Origin: Planctomycetaceae bacterium | GTDB taxonomy: Bacteria; Planctomycetota; UBA1135; GCA-002686595 | Direction: 5' to 3' | Length of the DNA stretch: 62,206 nucleotides | NCBI GenBank assembly: GCA_016125265.1 | Contig: WGMC01000042.1 | Location: forward strand, 1-62,206 | Shown here: piece after piece, positions 20,241 to 28,543 of the stretch | How the letters are laid out: every line of letters starts with the position of its first letter | Position numbering within the stretch: the first letter of the stretch is position 1 | Notes under the pieces: model-generated | Seen by the model: the letters and a program-made list of their open reading frames with translations, nothing else | What the model was told of the DNA's origin: nothing | Database searches by the model: none | Made by a program: the position numbers and the translations under genes

Positions 20241-22043
20241 CTAACCGCGGGCGCGCCGCGCGCGTCCGTTGCCCGTGCCGCGTCGGCGCGAGCGCGCACC
20301 GGCACCCGTCTGCGCGGCCACGGCCGCCTCGGCTTCGCCCAAGTCCGCCTCCGCGAAACTGCGCGCGAGATCGACCAGGGCCCGCGGCGCCACCGCGAAC
20401 GTGCGCAGGCCCGTGCCCGCGATGAGCCACGCGACCTCGGGGTCGTCGAGCGATGTGCCGAACACCGAAAGGGGCGCCCGGTGGGCCACCGCCACCTCGA
20501 CGGTGTGCACGAGGGCCGCGAGCAGCGCCGGGTGGGGCGTGCGCAGCATCGGCTCGAGCTCGGCCACCTGGCGGTCCGCGGCCAGAAGCTGCCCGGCGAG
20601 GGAATCGAGGTGCACCGCGAAGAAGTCCGCCACCGCGGCGAGCGCCGGCAGGTGGAAGAGCGCCCCGGGCACCTCGAGCACCGCGCCCACTTCCACGGAT
20701 CCCGAACTGCCGAACTCGAGCCCACTCTCGGCGAGCAAACCCTGGCCGACGAGCAGCGCGCGCTCCTCCTCGGCGATGCGCCGCACCTCGAGCACCTCCG
20801 CCGGGTCCAAGACGAACGGCACCGCGATGCGCAGGCGGCGTTGGCCCGACGCGAGCAGCAGCGCCTGGAGCTGCCGCCGCAGGATCGTTTCCTGGGCGAG
20901 CAGGAGACGCACACCCGCGCGGCCCTGGCGCGGGTTCGGCTCGCGCCACGGTGCGAGGTGCGCCGCGCCGATGCCGGAATCGACCGACAGCAGGCGGAAC
21001 GTCACTCGCGCGCCGCGCGCCTGGGCGTAGACCGCCTCGTAGTGGGCGCGCAGGCTGTCGAGCCCGGGCAGCGCCGGTTCGGCGACGAAGAGCAGCTCCG
21101 TGCGGTAGAGCGCGATTTCGGCGACCCCGGCGCGCGCCGCCTGCGCGACCTCGGGCAAGTTGCCGCAAGTGGCCACGAGGCGCACCTCCGCGCCGCCCGC
21201 CGTGGGCAGTGTGTCGAGTGTGAGCGCCGCCAATCCGTCGAAGGCCGCTTCGTCGCCGGCAGCGGGAGCCGAGGCGCGGTATTGCGCCAGAAGCTGCTCG
21301 TCGGGGCGCACCCGCACGAGGCCCTCGCCCGCGTCGAGCAGCAGCGCGTCGCCGTCTTGCACCGCGTCGAGCAGGCCCTTCACGCCGATCAGCGTCGGGA
21401 TGCCCATGGAACGCGCGAACACGGCTGCGTGCCCGGCGAGCCCACCCTCCTCGACGACGATGCCCGCGACGTGCGCGCCGTCGAGGTGGAACATGTCCAC
21501 GATCGACAGTTCGCGCGCGACGAGGATGTAGTGTTCGCGCGGGGCGGACGGTCCGCCCTCGTCGGCCTCGAGGTTGCGCAGGACGCGGATGCCCACGTCG
21601 CGCAGGTCCACGGCGCCCTGGCGCAAGCGCTCGCTCTCGACCAACTTGAAGATGCGCTCGAAGTCCGACACGACTTTCGAGACGGCCGCGTCGAGGCGCA
21701 GGCCGTGCTCGAGGATCTGCTTCTCGACGTCGTTCACGAACGCCGAGTCCTTCAAGTACAGAAGGTGCGTGTCGAGCACACGGGCTTCGTCCTTCGACAC
21801 CTTGCCCTCGAGGTGCCCGCGCAGTTCGAGCAACTGCTGGCGCGAGCGTTCGAGCGCGGTGCGGAAGCGGTTCAGCTCCGCGGTCACCTGGTCCTGGGGG
21901 ATGCGGCCGCCGCTGGCGCGCTCGAGCTCCCCGTCCTTGCGCAGCGCCGGCCCCACCACCAACCCAGCGGCCACCTGGATGCCGCGCAGGACGGGGCCCT
22001 GGGCCGCGGCCACTGCCTCACCCGCCGTCTCGCTCGTCTGCAT
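20241..22043 (-). CDS. Degenerate PTS Enzyme I (PtsI) homologue
   Basis: A 600-aa protein with the PtsI domain order: N-terminal HPr-binding helical region, phosphohistidine domain with GGLAGHAAVFARSMGIP (His205 kept), and a PEP-utiliser-like C-terminal barrel. Several PEP-site residues are missing. The catalytic Cys of CGE is Phe528 (SVFGTSL). The GTND segment reads VHLDSL, so the Mg-binding Asp is Ser481. NPFLGWRAIR reads NPRQGRAGVR, placing Ala at the key Arg. QLRAxLRAS reads QLQALLLAS. Arg350 and Glu457 remain. PEP-dependent autophosphorylation is therefore unlikely; a signalling or scaffold role is possible. No HPr or EII gene is nearby. A TATCGT box lies 6 nt before the ATG. Confidence 0.85.
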   Translation of the reverse strand: MQTSETAGEAVAAAQGPVLRGIQVAAGLVVGPALRKDGELERASGGRIPQDQVTAELNRFRTALERSRQQLLELRGHLEGKVSKDEARVLDTHLLYLKDSAFVNDVEKQILEHGLRLDAAVSKVVSDFERIFKLVESERLRQGAVDLRDVGIRVLRNLEADEGGPSAPREHYILVARELSIVDMFHLDGAHVAGIVVEEGGLAGHAAVFARSMGIPTLIGVKGLLDAVQDGDALLLDAGEGLVRVRPDEQLLAQYRASAPAAGDEAAFDGLAALTLDTLPTAGGAEVRLVATCGNLPEVAQAARAGVAEIALYRTELLFVAEPALPGLDSLRAHYEAVYAQARGARVTFRLLSVDSGIGAAHLAPWREPNPRQGRAGVRLLLAQETILRRQLQALLLASGQRRLRIAVPFVLDPAEVLEVRRIAEEERALLVGQGLLAESGLEFGSSGSVEVGAVLEVPGALFHLPALAAVADFFAVHLDSLAGQLLAADRQVAELEPMLRTPHPALLAALVHTVEVAVAHRAPLSVFGTSLDDPEVAWLIAGTGLRTFAVAPRALVDLARSFAEADLGEAEAAVAAQTGAGARSRRRGTGNGRARRARG

Positions 22044-22049
22044 CCGGAC

Positions 22050-22055
22050 ACGATA
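22050..22055 (-). promoter_or_regulatory. TATCGT -10-like box for leaderless Enzyme I-like gene
   Basis: On the minus strand TATCGT is followed by 6 nt and the ATG at 22043. No Shine-Dalgarno is present. Confidence 0.45.
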
Positions 22056-22157
22056 GCGGCGTGTGCGGCGCGGGAGCCCCGGCCCGCTCCCCGGCCCTCC
22101 GCCGCGGGCCCATCCGCGGACCGCGGCGGTCGCCGCCGACCCCGGGCCCGGCCCGGT

Positions 22158-22163
22158 TAGGAT
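22158..22163 (+). promoter_or_regulatory. TAGGAT -10-like box upstream of the secreted nuclease gene
   Basis: TAGGAT ends 33 nt before the nuclease ATG, in the 153-nt divergent region between the Enzyme I-like gene and the nuclease. This would give a short leader. Only weak support beyond the hexamer. Confidence 0.3.
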
Positions 22164-22196
22164 GCGGCGCCCCAAGGCCCCCGCCCGTTCTCCGCC

Positions 22197-23393
22197 ATGA
22201 AGCACCCCCGCCTCGCGCCCCAGAGCCCCCTCCTGGCCCTGTCTTTGGCGCTCGTTTCGCTCGGGCTCACCGGCCTCGCCCCCCAGCAGGAGGCGACGAA
22301 TGCGTCGGGTGCGGCGGCCGTCGCGGTCGAGCCGGCGGCCGAAACCGTCCGCTGGCAAGCCATCGCGGACGCGTGGCAGCCCGGGGTCCCGGCGGAGACC
22401 TTCCGCGTGACCGACGTGATCGACGGGGACACGATCCGCATCGACTACCGCGGCAAGAGCGAGAGCCTGCGCCTCCTGTCCGTCGACGCGGAGGAAAAAC
22501 TCTCACCCAGGGCGCGCACGGACGGGAGCAAACCCGAAACGCTGTTCGGCGAAGCGACACGCGTGTGGGCGCGCGGGTTCTTCGCCGAGCACGCCAAGGT
22601 CGGCGACGAGCTGCGGGTGGGCCTCATTTTCCCGGGCAAGAGCGAGAGCCGCGACGTCTACGGAAGGTTGCTCTGCCACGTCGTGTTGCCCGACGGGCGC
22701 GACTTCAACCTGTTGCTCGTGCGCGAGGGCTGGAGCCCCTACTTCACGAAGTACGGCTACAGCTCCCTCTGCCACGACGCGTTCGCGGCGGCGCAGTTGC
22801 TCGCGCGCTCGGAGCAGCGCGGCATGTGGAATCCCAAGGTGAACGAGCCCGAGAAGGTGGGCGCACCCAAGGTCGCGCGGCCCTACGATCGGCTGCTGCC
22901 CTGGTGGGAGGCGTCGGCGCAGGCGTTGGCGAACTACGAGGCGCGCCGCAAGGAATCGCCCGACACGGTGCTCTTCGCCGAGTCCGCGGACGAGCTCGCT
23001 GCGGCCCTCGCGCGCGGCAAACCCGTCGAAGTGTTCGGCTCGGTCTTCCGGCTCTTCGAGGAGAGTGACGGTTCACAGACCGTGTTGCTGCGCAGCCCCG
23101 AACCCGAACGCGCCCTGCGGCTCGTCATCCCGCGCGCCCAGCGCGCCGCGCTCGCCGGACTGGCCCTCGAAACGCGCACGGAAGAGTTCGTGCAGAACCA
23201 CCTCGTCGCACGCGGCACCCTGACCCAAGGTCCGCGCGGCTTCGAGATGCGAATCGAATCCGCAGACCGGTTGGCCCCCGCAGGGCCGGAAGTCGACGAG
23301 ATCGAGCAGCCCCTGCCGCAGCCGGCGGAGCAGCCCGAACCCGCGAAGGGCTCCGCGCCGCTCCCCCGCGAACCCGCACCCGCGGGCGCGTGA
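22197..23393 (+). CDS. Secreted thermonuclease-like (SNase/TNase) protein
   Basis: A 398-aa exported protein with a signal peptide at about 1-27 (LALSLALVSLGLTGLA) followed by an OB-fold nuclease domain at about 65-215. The active-site motifs are visible: VTDVIDGDTIRI (metal Asp), LRLLSVDAEEK (Arg and acidic pair) and SRDVYGRLLCHV (second Arg). The C-terminal 170 residues are a separate domain without clear homology, ending in a Pro/Glu-rich tail. It probably degrades DNA or RNA outside the cytoplasm, for nutrition or for clearing extracellular DNA. It converges with the glycosyltransferase gene with nine bases between stops. Confidence 0.88.
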   Translation: MKHPRLAPQSPLLALSLALVSLGLTGLAPQQEATNASGAAAVAVEPAAETVRWQAIADAWQPGVPAETFRVTDVIDGDTIRIDYRGKSESLRLLSVDAEEKLSPRARTDGSKPETLFGEATRVWARGFFAEHAKVGDELRVGLIFPGKSESRDVYGRLLCHVVLPDGRDFNLLLVREGWSPYFTKYGYSSLCHDAFAAAQLLARSEQRGMWNPKVNEPEKVGAPKVARPYDRLLPWWEASAQALANYEARRKESPDTVLFAESADELAAALARGKPVEVFGSVFRLFEESDGSQTVLLRSPEPERALRLVIPRAQRAALAGLALETRTEEFVQNHLVARGTLTQGPRGFEMRIESADRLAPAGPEVDEIEQPLPQPAEQPEPAKGSAPLPREPAPAGA

Positions 23394-23402
23394 CCGCATG
23401 GA

Positions 23403-24833
23403 TCAGGCCAGGTCCTCGAGAAAACGCTCGAGGTCCGGGCCCCCGCGCAAGCGGTTGACCGCGCGCGTCAAGGGGTCGCGCTGCACGAAGCCGACCGTGG
23501 CGCGGATCCAATCGCGCTCCGACTCGAAGTCCGCGACGAGTTCCAGTTGTTTCGCGCGCGCCTCTGCCAGGTCCCGCGCCATCGCCGCCATCAGAAAGCG
23601 CACTTCCCCGAGCGGCAGCTCGGCCGCCGGGGCCGACGTGCGCGCGGCGGCGGGATCGGCGCAAAGGTCGCGGTAGAGCTGGTCGAGGCTCTCGAGGTGG
23701 CGTTCGCGATCGAAGGCCATGAGCCGCTGCTTGCCACCCTCCACCAGCGTCGCCGCGAGAGCCGGCTCAGCGAGCACGCGGCCTAGCGCGCGGGCCAATG
23801 CCACGGGATCGCCGGGCGGCACGAGCAGCCCGCTCGTGCCGTCCCGCACGGCGAACGGAATGCCACCCGCGCGCGTCGCGACCACCGGCACACCGGCCGA
23901 GAACGCGTCGAGCAGCACGAGCGGCATGGTCTCGGCCCAGATCGAGGGCACACAGAGCACGGACGCGGACGCGATGGCAGCCATGGCGGCTTCGCGCCCC
24001 AGGGATCCCAAGAGGCTCACCCGACGCGCGAGCCCCAGTGCGGAAATGCGCTCGGACAAGGCGCCCGCGCGGCTGCCGCCACCGACGACGACCAACTCCG
24101 CCATGGGGCGGCGGGCGGCCAGCTCGGCAAACGCCTCGAGCAGCACCTCCACACCCTTCTCGCGCTCGAGCCGGGCCACCACGACGATGCGCTCGACACC
24201 GGTCGTGCGCGAGCGCGCCTCCGGCGGCGCACCGAGTGGGAAGTAAGGCACCACGTGCGGACGCGCCAAACCCAGGGCCGCCGCGCTGGCCCCCAGCGTG
24301 TCGGTGCCGACCACACACGCGTCGACGGTGGCGCGGGCCTCCGCGAGGCGCCAGGCGGCCGCGGCGATCTGCGACGCGTCAAACGCCTGGTTGCCTTCGC
24401 ACGCGAACTTTTGGCACTGCTGCCCGGGGCTGCCGGCACACGCGCTGCCGTCGCCGCGCACCATCCAGCCATTCGTGCAGAGCAGGGCGTGGTCGTAGAG
24501 CGACTGCACGAGCGGCACGCCCAAACCGCGCAACTGCCGGTAGATCGAAACGGGCAAGTTGGACGTGTGGTGCAGGTGCACCAGTTCCGGTTGCAAGCGC
24601 TCGGCGGCGTGCCCCAGGGCCAGTTCGAACTCGCGGTCCTCGAACTGCCGCGCCGGGTCGAAGATGGGCCGTTCGACACCGACCACACCGGGCGGATTGC
24701 CGGCGCCGGGGGCGCAGCCCGCCACGAGGACGACGCGGTGCCCGCGGGCCTCCTGCGCGCGAAACAGGGCCGATACGTGGGCCTCGGCTCCGCCGATGAA
24801 CTCAGCCCGGTGGTGCACGTGCAAGATGCGCAT
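23403..24833 (-). CDS. GT4-family glycosyltransferase
   Basis: A 476-aa retaining GT-B glycosyltransferase, cytosolic face. The N-terminal domain starts with MRILHVHHRAEFIGGAEAHV (GGAE sugar-acceptor loop). The C-terminal domain carries VVVARLEREKGVEVLLEAF and the donor-binding AETMPLVLLDAFSAGVPVVA block with the E-x7-E-like pattern. A Cys-rich insert (CTNGW, CAGSPGQQCQKFAC) is typical of a subset acting on envelope or exopolysaccharides. The last 75 residues after VLAEPALAATLVEGG extend the usual fold with a helical region. Donor and acceptor are unknown. The ATG at 24833 has an AGAGGA Shine-Dalgarno. Confidence 0.9.
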   Translation of the reverse strand: MRILHVHHRAEFIGGAEAHVSALFRAQEARGHRVVLVAGCAPGAGNPPGVVGVERPIFDPARQFEDREFELALGHAAERLQPELVHLHHTSNLPVSIYRQLRGLGVPLVQSLYDHALLCTNGWMVRGDGSACAGSPGQQCQKFACEGNQAFDASQIAAAAWRLAEARATVDACVVGTDTLGASAAALGLARPHVVPYFPLGAPPEARSRTTGVERIVVVARLEREKGVEVLLEAFAELAARRPMAELVVVGGGSRAGALSERISALGLARRVSLLGSLGREAAMAAIASASVLCVPSIWAETMPLVLLDAFSAGVPVVATRAGGIPFAVRDGTSGLLVPPGDPVALARALGRVLAEPALAATLVEGGKQRLMAFDRERHLESLDQLYRDLCADPAAARTSAPAAELPLGEVRFLMAAMARDLAEARAKQLELVADFESERDWIRATVGFVQRDPLTRAVNRLRGGPDLERFLEDLA

Positions 24834-24889
24834 CGGCGTCCTCTAGTCGGCCCGACCGCGCGCGCAACCGTTCGCTCGGCCCCGAGGAG

Positions 24890-26251
24890 CTAAGCGCGGG
24901 CGCGTTTGGCCAGGCTGGACTCGAAGGATCGGCGCGGGACGTCCAATTCCTTGCGCAGCGGCCCCCGTTCCAGCGCCTTGCGGACGGAAGAGGGCAAGAA
25001 CTGGGAGAGATCCGGCGCCTGGAAGCCCCCAGGATGGGCGGCCTCGAACCCGGCCAGGGCGCGCTGGTAGCCGGCCTGGCCCGGTACCCGCTTGACCCCC
25101 TCGACGAGGGCCACCACGAACTCCGCGCGGTCCTTGGGCCCAAACGGCAGAAACCCGTGGGCGAACGAGCCCGGCAGCTCGGGCCGCGCCTCGAACGTCG
25201 CCACCCGGGCGCCGAAGTCGTCGAGGAACGGCCCAACCGGCAGCAGCAGGGACGGATGGCTGCGCAGTCCGTGGGCCTGGCGCAGGGGGTAGTGCCGGTG
25301 CCCTTCGGCGGCGAGCAACTGGCGGTACAGCTCTCCCGCGCGAGCGAAGGCGCCGCCGTACCGCAGCCGCGCGGCCCCCTCCGACTGCACCAGGCCCAAA
25401 AAACGCTCGGCGAGTTTCGGCGCCAATCCCTTGCCCGCCGCGGCGAGGCCCTGGTTGACGTCCCCGGCGTTGTGGGCGAGCAGCGCCGCGGCGGTGAGCA
25501 GGTCGCGCTCGCGCCCAGGCGCGCGCAGCAGCCCAAGGAAGAGCTGCGCCTCCCGCGCCAGTTCCCGATCGACGGCATCCTCGAAAGCGGTTGCATCCGC
25601 CGCGGCGCCCGAATCCCCCGCGTCGGCGCGCGCCCGAGCGTCGACGAGCGCGCCGCACAGCACCCCCAGCCGCTCGCCGTCCAAACCGTCGATGCGGTGC
25701 TCGCGCGGCGCAAGGAACACGTCCCCGGTCGGGCCCGCGTCGACGACCCGGGCGCTGAAGCCGAGGTTGTCCCACGCCTCCAAACCGTGCACCAGTCGGT
25801 ACATCCGGGCGCGTTCGGCCGGGTCCGTTTGGTCGGCCCACAACGCGCGACGGATCTTCGCGTCGACGTCGGTGGGCACGTAGCTGGGGGCACTGGCCCA
25901 ATGCGCCGCCAGACACAGGGCGAAGTAGTCCGCGATGTCCGCGGGGCTCGGGCTCGCTTGCGCGTCCAGCGGGTCCGCCAAGAGGGCCCGCCACCAGCCC
26001 AGGGGCGAAGCGACCAGCTCCGCGGCCCGCTGGTTGCTTTCGTGGGCGACCGAAACCTCGCCCGCCCGCGGGCAACGCGCGTCGAACAGGTACGGCGCCC
26101 CGACGGCGACCTGGGCCAGAAGGGTCCGCGGGCCCACGAAGCCCCCGAACGCGCCGCTGGATTCCGCCGCGCCGCGGGCCAGGACGGAGGCGACGTCCGA
26201 GCCGTCGAACGGGGAGCGGCCGGGGGAGCCGGCGGTCTCGGGGGGGTGCAT
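24890..26251 (-). CDS. Unknown soluble protein (453 aa)
   Basis: I do not recognise it. No signal peptide or membrane helix is evident. It is Ala/Leu-rich and probably all-helical, with a repeat-like middle (LLAHNAGDVNQGLAAAGKGLAP, FARAGELYRQLLAAEG) that might be TPR-like but is too weak to call. The conserved-looking WWRALL, GLEAWDNLGFSARVVD and HGFLPFGPKDRAEFV could anchor a profile search. Start choice is uncertain: ATG at 26251, or TTG at 26260, which has an AGGGG Shine-Dalgarno at better spacing. It diverges from the HDOD-GGDEF gene across about 230 nt. Confidence 0.7.
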   Translation of the reverse strand: MHPPETAGSPGRSPFDGSDVASVLARGAAESSGAFGGFVGPRTLLAQVAVGAPYLFDARCPRAGEVSVAHESNQRAAELVASPLGWWRALLADPLDAQASPSPADIADYFALCLAAHWASAPSYVPTDVDAKIRRALWADQTDPAERARMYRLVHGLEAWDNLGFSARVVDAGPTGDVFLAPREHRIDGLDGERLGVLCGALVDARARADAGDSGAAADATAFEDAVDRELAREAQLFLGLLRAPGRERDLLTAAALLAHNAGDVNQGLAAAGKGLAPKLAERFLGLVQSEGAARLRYGGAFARAGELYRQLLAAEGHRHYPLRQAHGLRSHPSLLLPVGPFLDDFGARVATFEARPELPGSFAHGFLPFGPKDRAEFVVALVEGVKRVPGQAGYQRALAGFEAAHPGGFQAPDLSQFLPSSVRKALERGPLRKELDVPRRSFESSLAKRARA

Positions 26252-26483
26252 TGGCGCCAAGAGAACCCCTCCCGGGGCTCCGCGTCCAGACCAACTTGTG
26301 GGCAACGTGGCCGGCTACCCCACCGACCACGGCCGGGCGACGCTTAGGCGGGTGGCCTCCGCGAGGGCCGACGGGAGCATTCGGGAAGATCCGGTGGAGA
26401 TGGTGTCGTCGACCTGCCGATTCCCCTAGTCCGAGAACCGACCCGGGGCGCCGCCCGGCCCCTCGTTCCGTGCCATCTCCCCC

Positions 26484-28472
26484 ATGCAGATCGAACGCTT
26501 CGACGAACTGAAACTCTCCGGCCGCCTGCCTTCCCCGAGCGGCGTCGGCTTGCGACTCCTGCAGCTCTCGCAGGCGGAGGACGTCACCTTGGACGACGTG
26601 GTCGCGATCCTCGCCACGGATCCGACGCTGACCGGCCGGCTTCTCAAGCTGGCGAACAGCGCCAGCTCCACGGGAGTCCGGCCGGCCACGACCGCGAAGG
26701 AGGCCGCGTTGCGGCTCGGATTGCGCACGGTCTTCGCCGTCAGCCTGAGCTTCAGTTTGGTCGCCTCGAACCGCGAGGGCCACTGCCCGGCGTTCGACTA
26801 CGACGCCTACTGGTCGCGTTCGTTGGCGGCGGCGTCCGCTGCGCAGGCGCTCGCCACGTTGACCGGCGAACTACCGCCGTCGGAGGCGTTCACCGCGGCC
26901 CTGCTCGCGCGCATCGGCCGATTGGCGCTCGCCAGCATCCACCCCGAAGGCTACGCGGAGGTGCTCGAGGGCGCGCGAGGCCACGGCACCGCCGCGCTGA
27001 TCGAGGCCGAGCGCGAGGCGTTCGGCACCGACCACCTCGAACTCGGCGCCGCACTCCTCGCCGACTGGCGTGTGCCCGCGCCGATCGTCGAAGCGGCGTC
27101 CCTGGGCGGCGCGACGCCACCGGACAACAGCTCCAAGGCCGTGCGTGCCCATTGCCGGCATCTCGGCATGGCGCAGGACATTGCGCGCGCCCTCGTGTCG
27201 CCGGCGACCGCGCCGCCGAGCCACTGCGCGGCCCGGCTCGCGGAGCTCACCCGCGTGCGCGACCAACTGGGGCACTCGGTGCAGGCGTTCGATCAGTTCT
27301 GGAACGAGTGTGTGGCCCTTTGGCGCGAGTGGGGTTCCCAGATGCGCGTGCCCGCCTCGCCCGAACTCAACCTGGCCGAACTGGCCGAACGGGCCAGCCA
27401 AACCAGCCTGGAGAGTGCGCCCGAGATCGCGACCGGTCCGCGCGGCGTCGTGCCGGCCGACGACGGGAACGCGGCGCCGAAAGAAAGCCGCAACGACGCC
27501 GCTACGCCCTTGACCGTGCTGGTGGTGGAGGACGATCCGGTGGCTCTGCGTGTGCTGGTGGCGCAACTCAACCGCGAGGGGCACACGGTGTTGACCGCCA
27601 CCGACGGGCGTGCCGGCTTGGCGGAGGCGATGCAGTCGTCGCCGGACGTCGTCGTCACGGATTGGATGATGCCCGAGTTGGACGGTGTCGACATGACCCG
27701 TTCCCTGCGCCAATCGAGTTACGGCCAGCAGGTGCACGTGATCCTGATGACCGGCCGCGACGAGGACGCTCGGGTGGTCGAGGCCTTCGAGGGCGGCGTG
27801 GACGAATACCTGACCAAGCCCCTCAACGCCCGTGTGTTGATGGCACGCGTGCGCGCCGCCGGACGCACGATCGGACTGCGCCGGCAGGTGCAGAGCCTGT
27901 TGCTCGAACGCGAGCGCCAACTCGCCGAACAGGCCATCCTCTCGCGCAAATTGCAGGTTGCGTCGCTGACCGATCCCCTGACCGGTTTGCCGAACCGCCG
28001 CTGCGCGATGGAGCGGCTCGCGCGCGAAGCGAAACTGGCCATCAAGAACGGCTCCACGTTTTCGGTGGTCATGCTCGACATCGACCGCTTCAAGTCGGTG
28101 AACGACACCTACGGCCACGACGCGGGCGACGTCGTGTTGAAGGAAGTTTCGCAGGTCCTGCGCCAGGGTGTGCGCCGGGGGGACCTCATCTGCCGCCTGG
28201 GTGGCGAGGAGTTCCTGGCGGTGTGCCCGAACGCCGAGGGGGCAACTGCCGCCGCCATCGCCGAGCGCGTGCGCGCGCTCGTCGCCGCCACGACCATCCA
28301 CCACCCCCGTTTCCAGGGCAGCATCACGATCAGCGCCGGCGTCGCGGTCTGGGGCCGCGACGGCGCCGATGTCGACGCGCTCCTGCAGGGTGCCGACAAG
28401 CGCCTCTACATGGCCAAGAACTCCGGCCGCAATTGCGTCGTGTCCGATGGTCCCCTGGCACAGGCCGGCTGA
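26484..28472 (+). CDS. HDOD-receiver-GGDEF signalling protein (diguanylate cyclase)
   Basis: A 662-aa cytosolic regulator with three modules. Residues about 13-280 are an HDOD domain (ILATDPTLTGRLLKLANSA). Residues about 344-460 are a receiver with acidic pocket Asp350/Asp351, phosphoacceptor Asp393 (VTDWMMPELDG), Thr423 and Lys445. Residues about 490-655 are a GGDEF domain with active-site GGEEF (573-577) and an inhibitory RxxD site at 564-567, five residues before it. It should make cyclic di-GMP, with phosphorylation and HDOD sensing as inputs. No partner histidine kinase is adjacent. The order HDOD first, then REC-GGDEF, is unusual; most HDOD proteins are single or carry REC in front. Confidence 0.93.
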   Translation: MQIERFDELKLSGRLPSPSGVGLRLLQLSQAEDVTLDDVVAILATDPTLTGRLLKLANSASSTGVRPATTAKEAALRLGLRTVFAVSLSFSLVASNREGHCPAFDYDAYWSRSLAAASAAQALATLTGELPPSEAFTAALLARIGRLALASIHPEGYAEVLEGARGHGTAALIEAEREAFGTDHLELGAALLADWRVPAPIVEAASLGGATPPDNSSKAVRAHCRHLGMAQDIARALVSPATAPPSHCAARLAELTRVRDQLGHSVQAFDQFWNECVALWREWGSQMRVPASPELNLAELAERASQTSLESAPEIATGPRGVVPADDGNAAPKESRNDAATPLTVLVVEDDPVALRVLVAQLNREGHTVLTATDGRAGLAEAMQSSPDVVVTDWMMPELDGVDMTRSLRQSSYGQQVHVILMTGRDEDARVVEAFEGGVDEYLTKPLNARVLMARVRAAGRTIGLRRQVQSLLLERERQLAEQAILSRKLQVASLTDPLTGLPNRRCAMERLAREAKLAIKNGSTFSVVMLDIDRFKSVNDTYGHDAGDVVLKEVSQVLRQGVRRGDLICRLGGEEFLAVCPNAEGATAAAIAERVRALVAATTIHHPRFQGSITISAGVAVWGRDGADVDALLQGADKRLYMAKNSGRNCVVSDGPLAQAG

Positions 28473-28543
28473 GATCGTCCCCCCAAGATTCGGGGCCCGT
28501 GTGCCCCGCTCCGGCGCCCCGTCTCCCCTCCCACCGTTCGCCC

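Noticed and set aside
20241..22043. A functional PTS Enzyme I starting a sugar-uptake system.
   Set aside because: PEP-site Cys, Asp and Arg residues are replaced and no HPr or EII genes are near.
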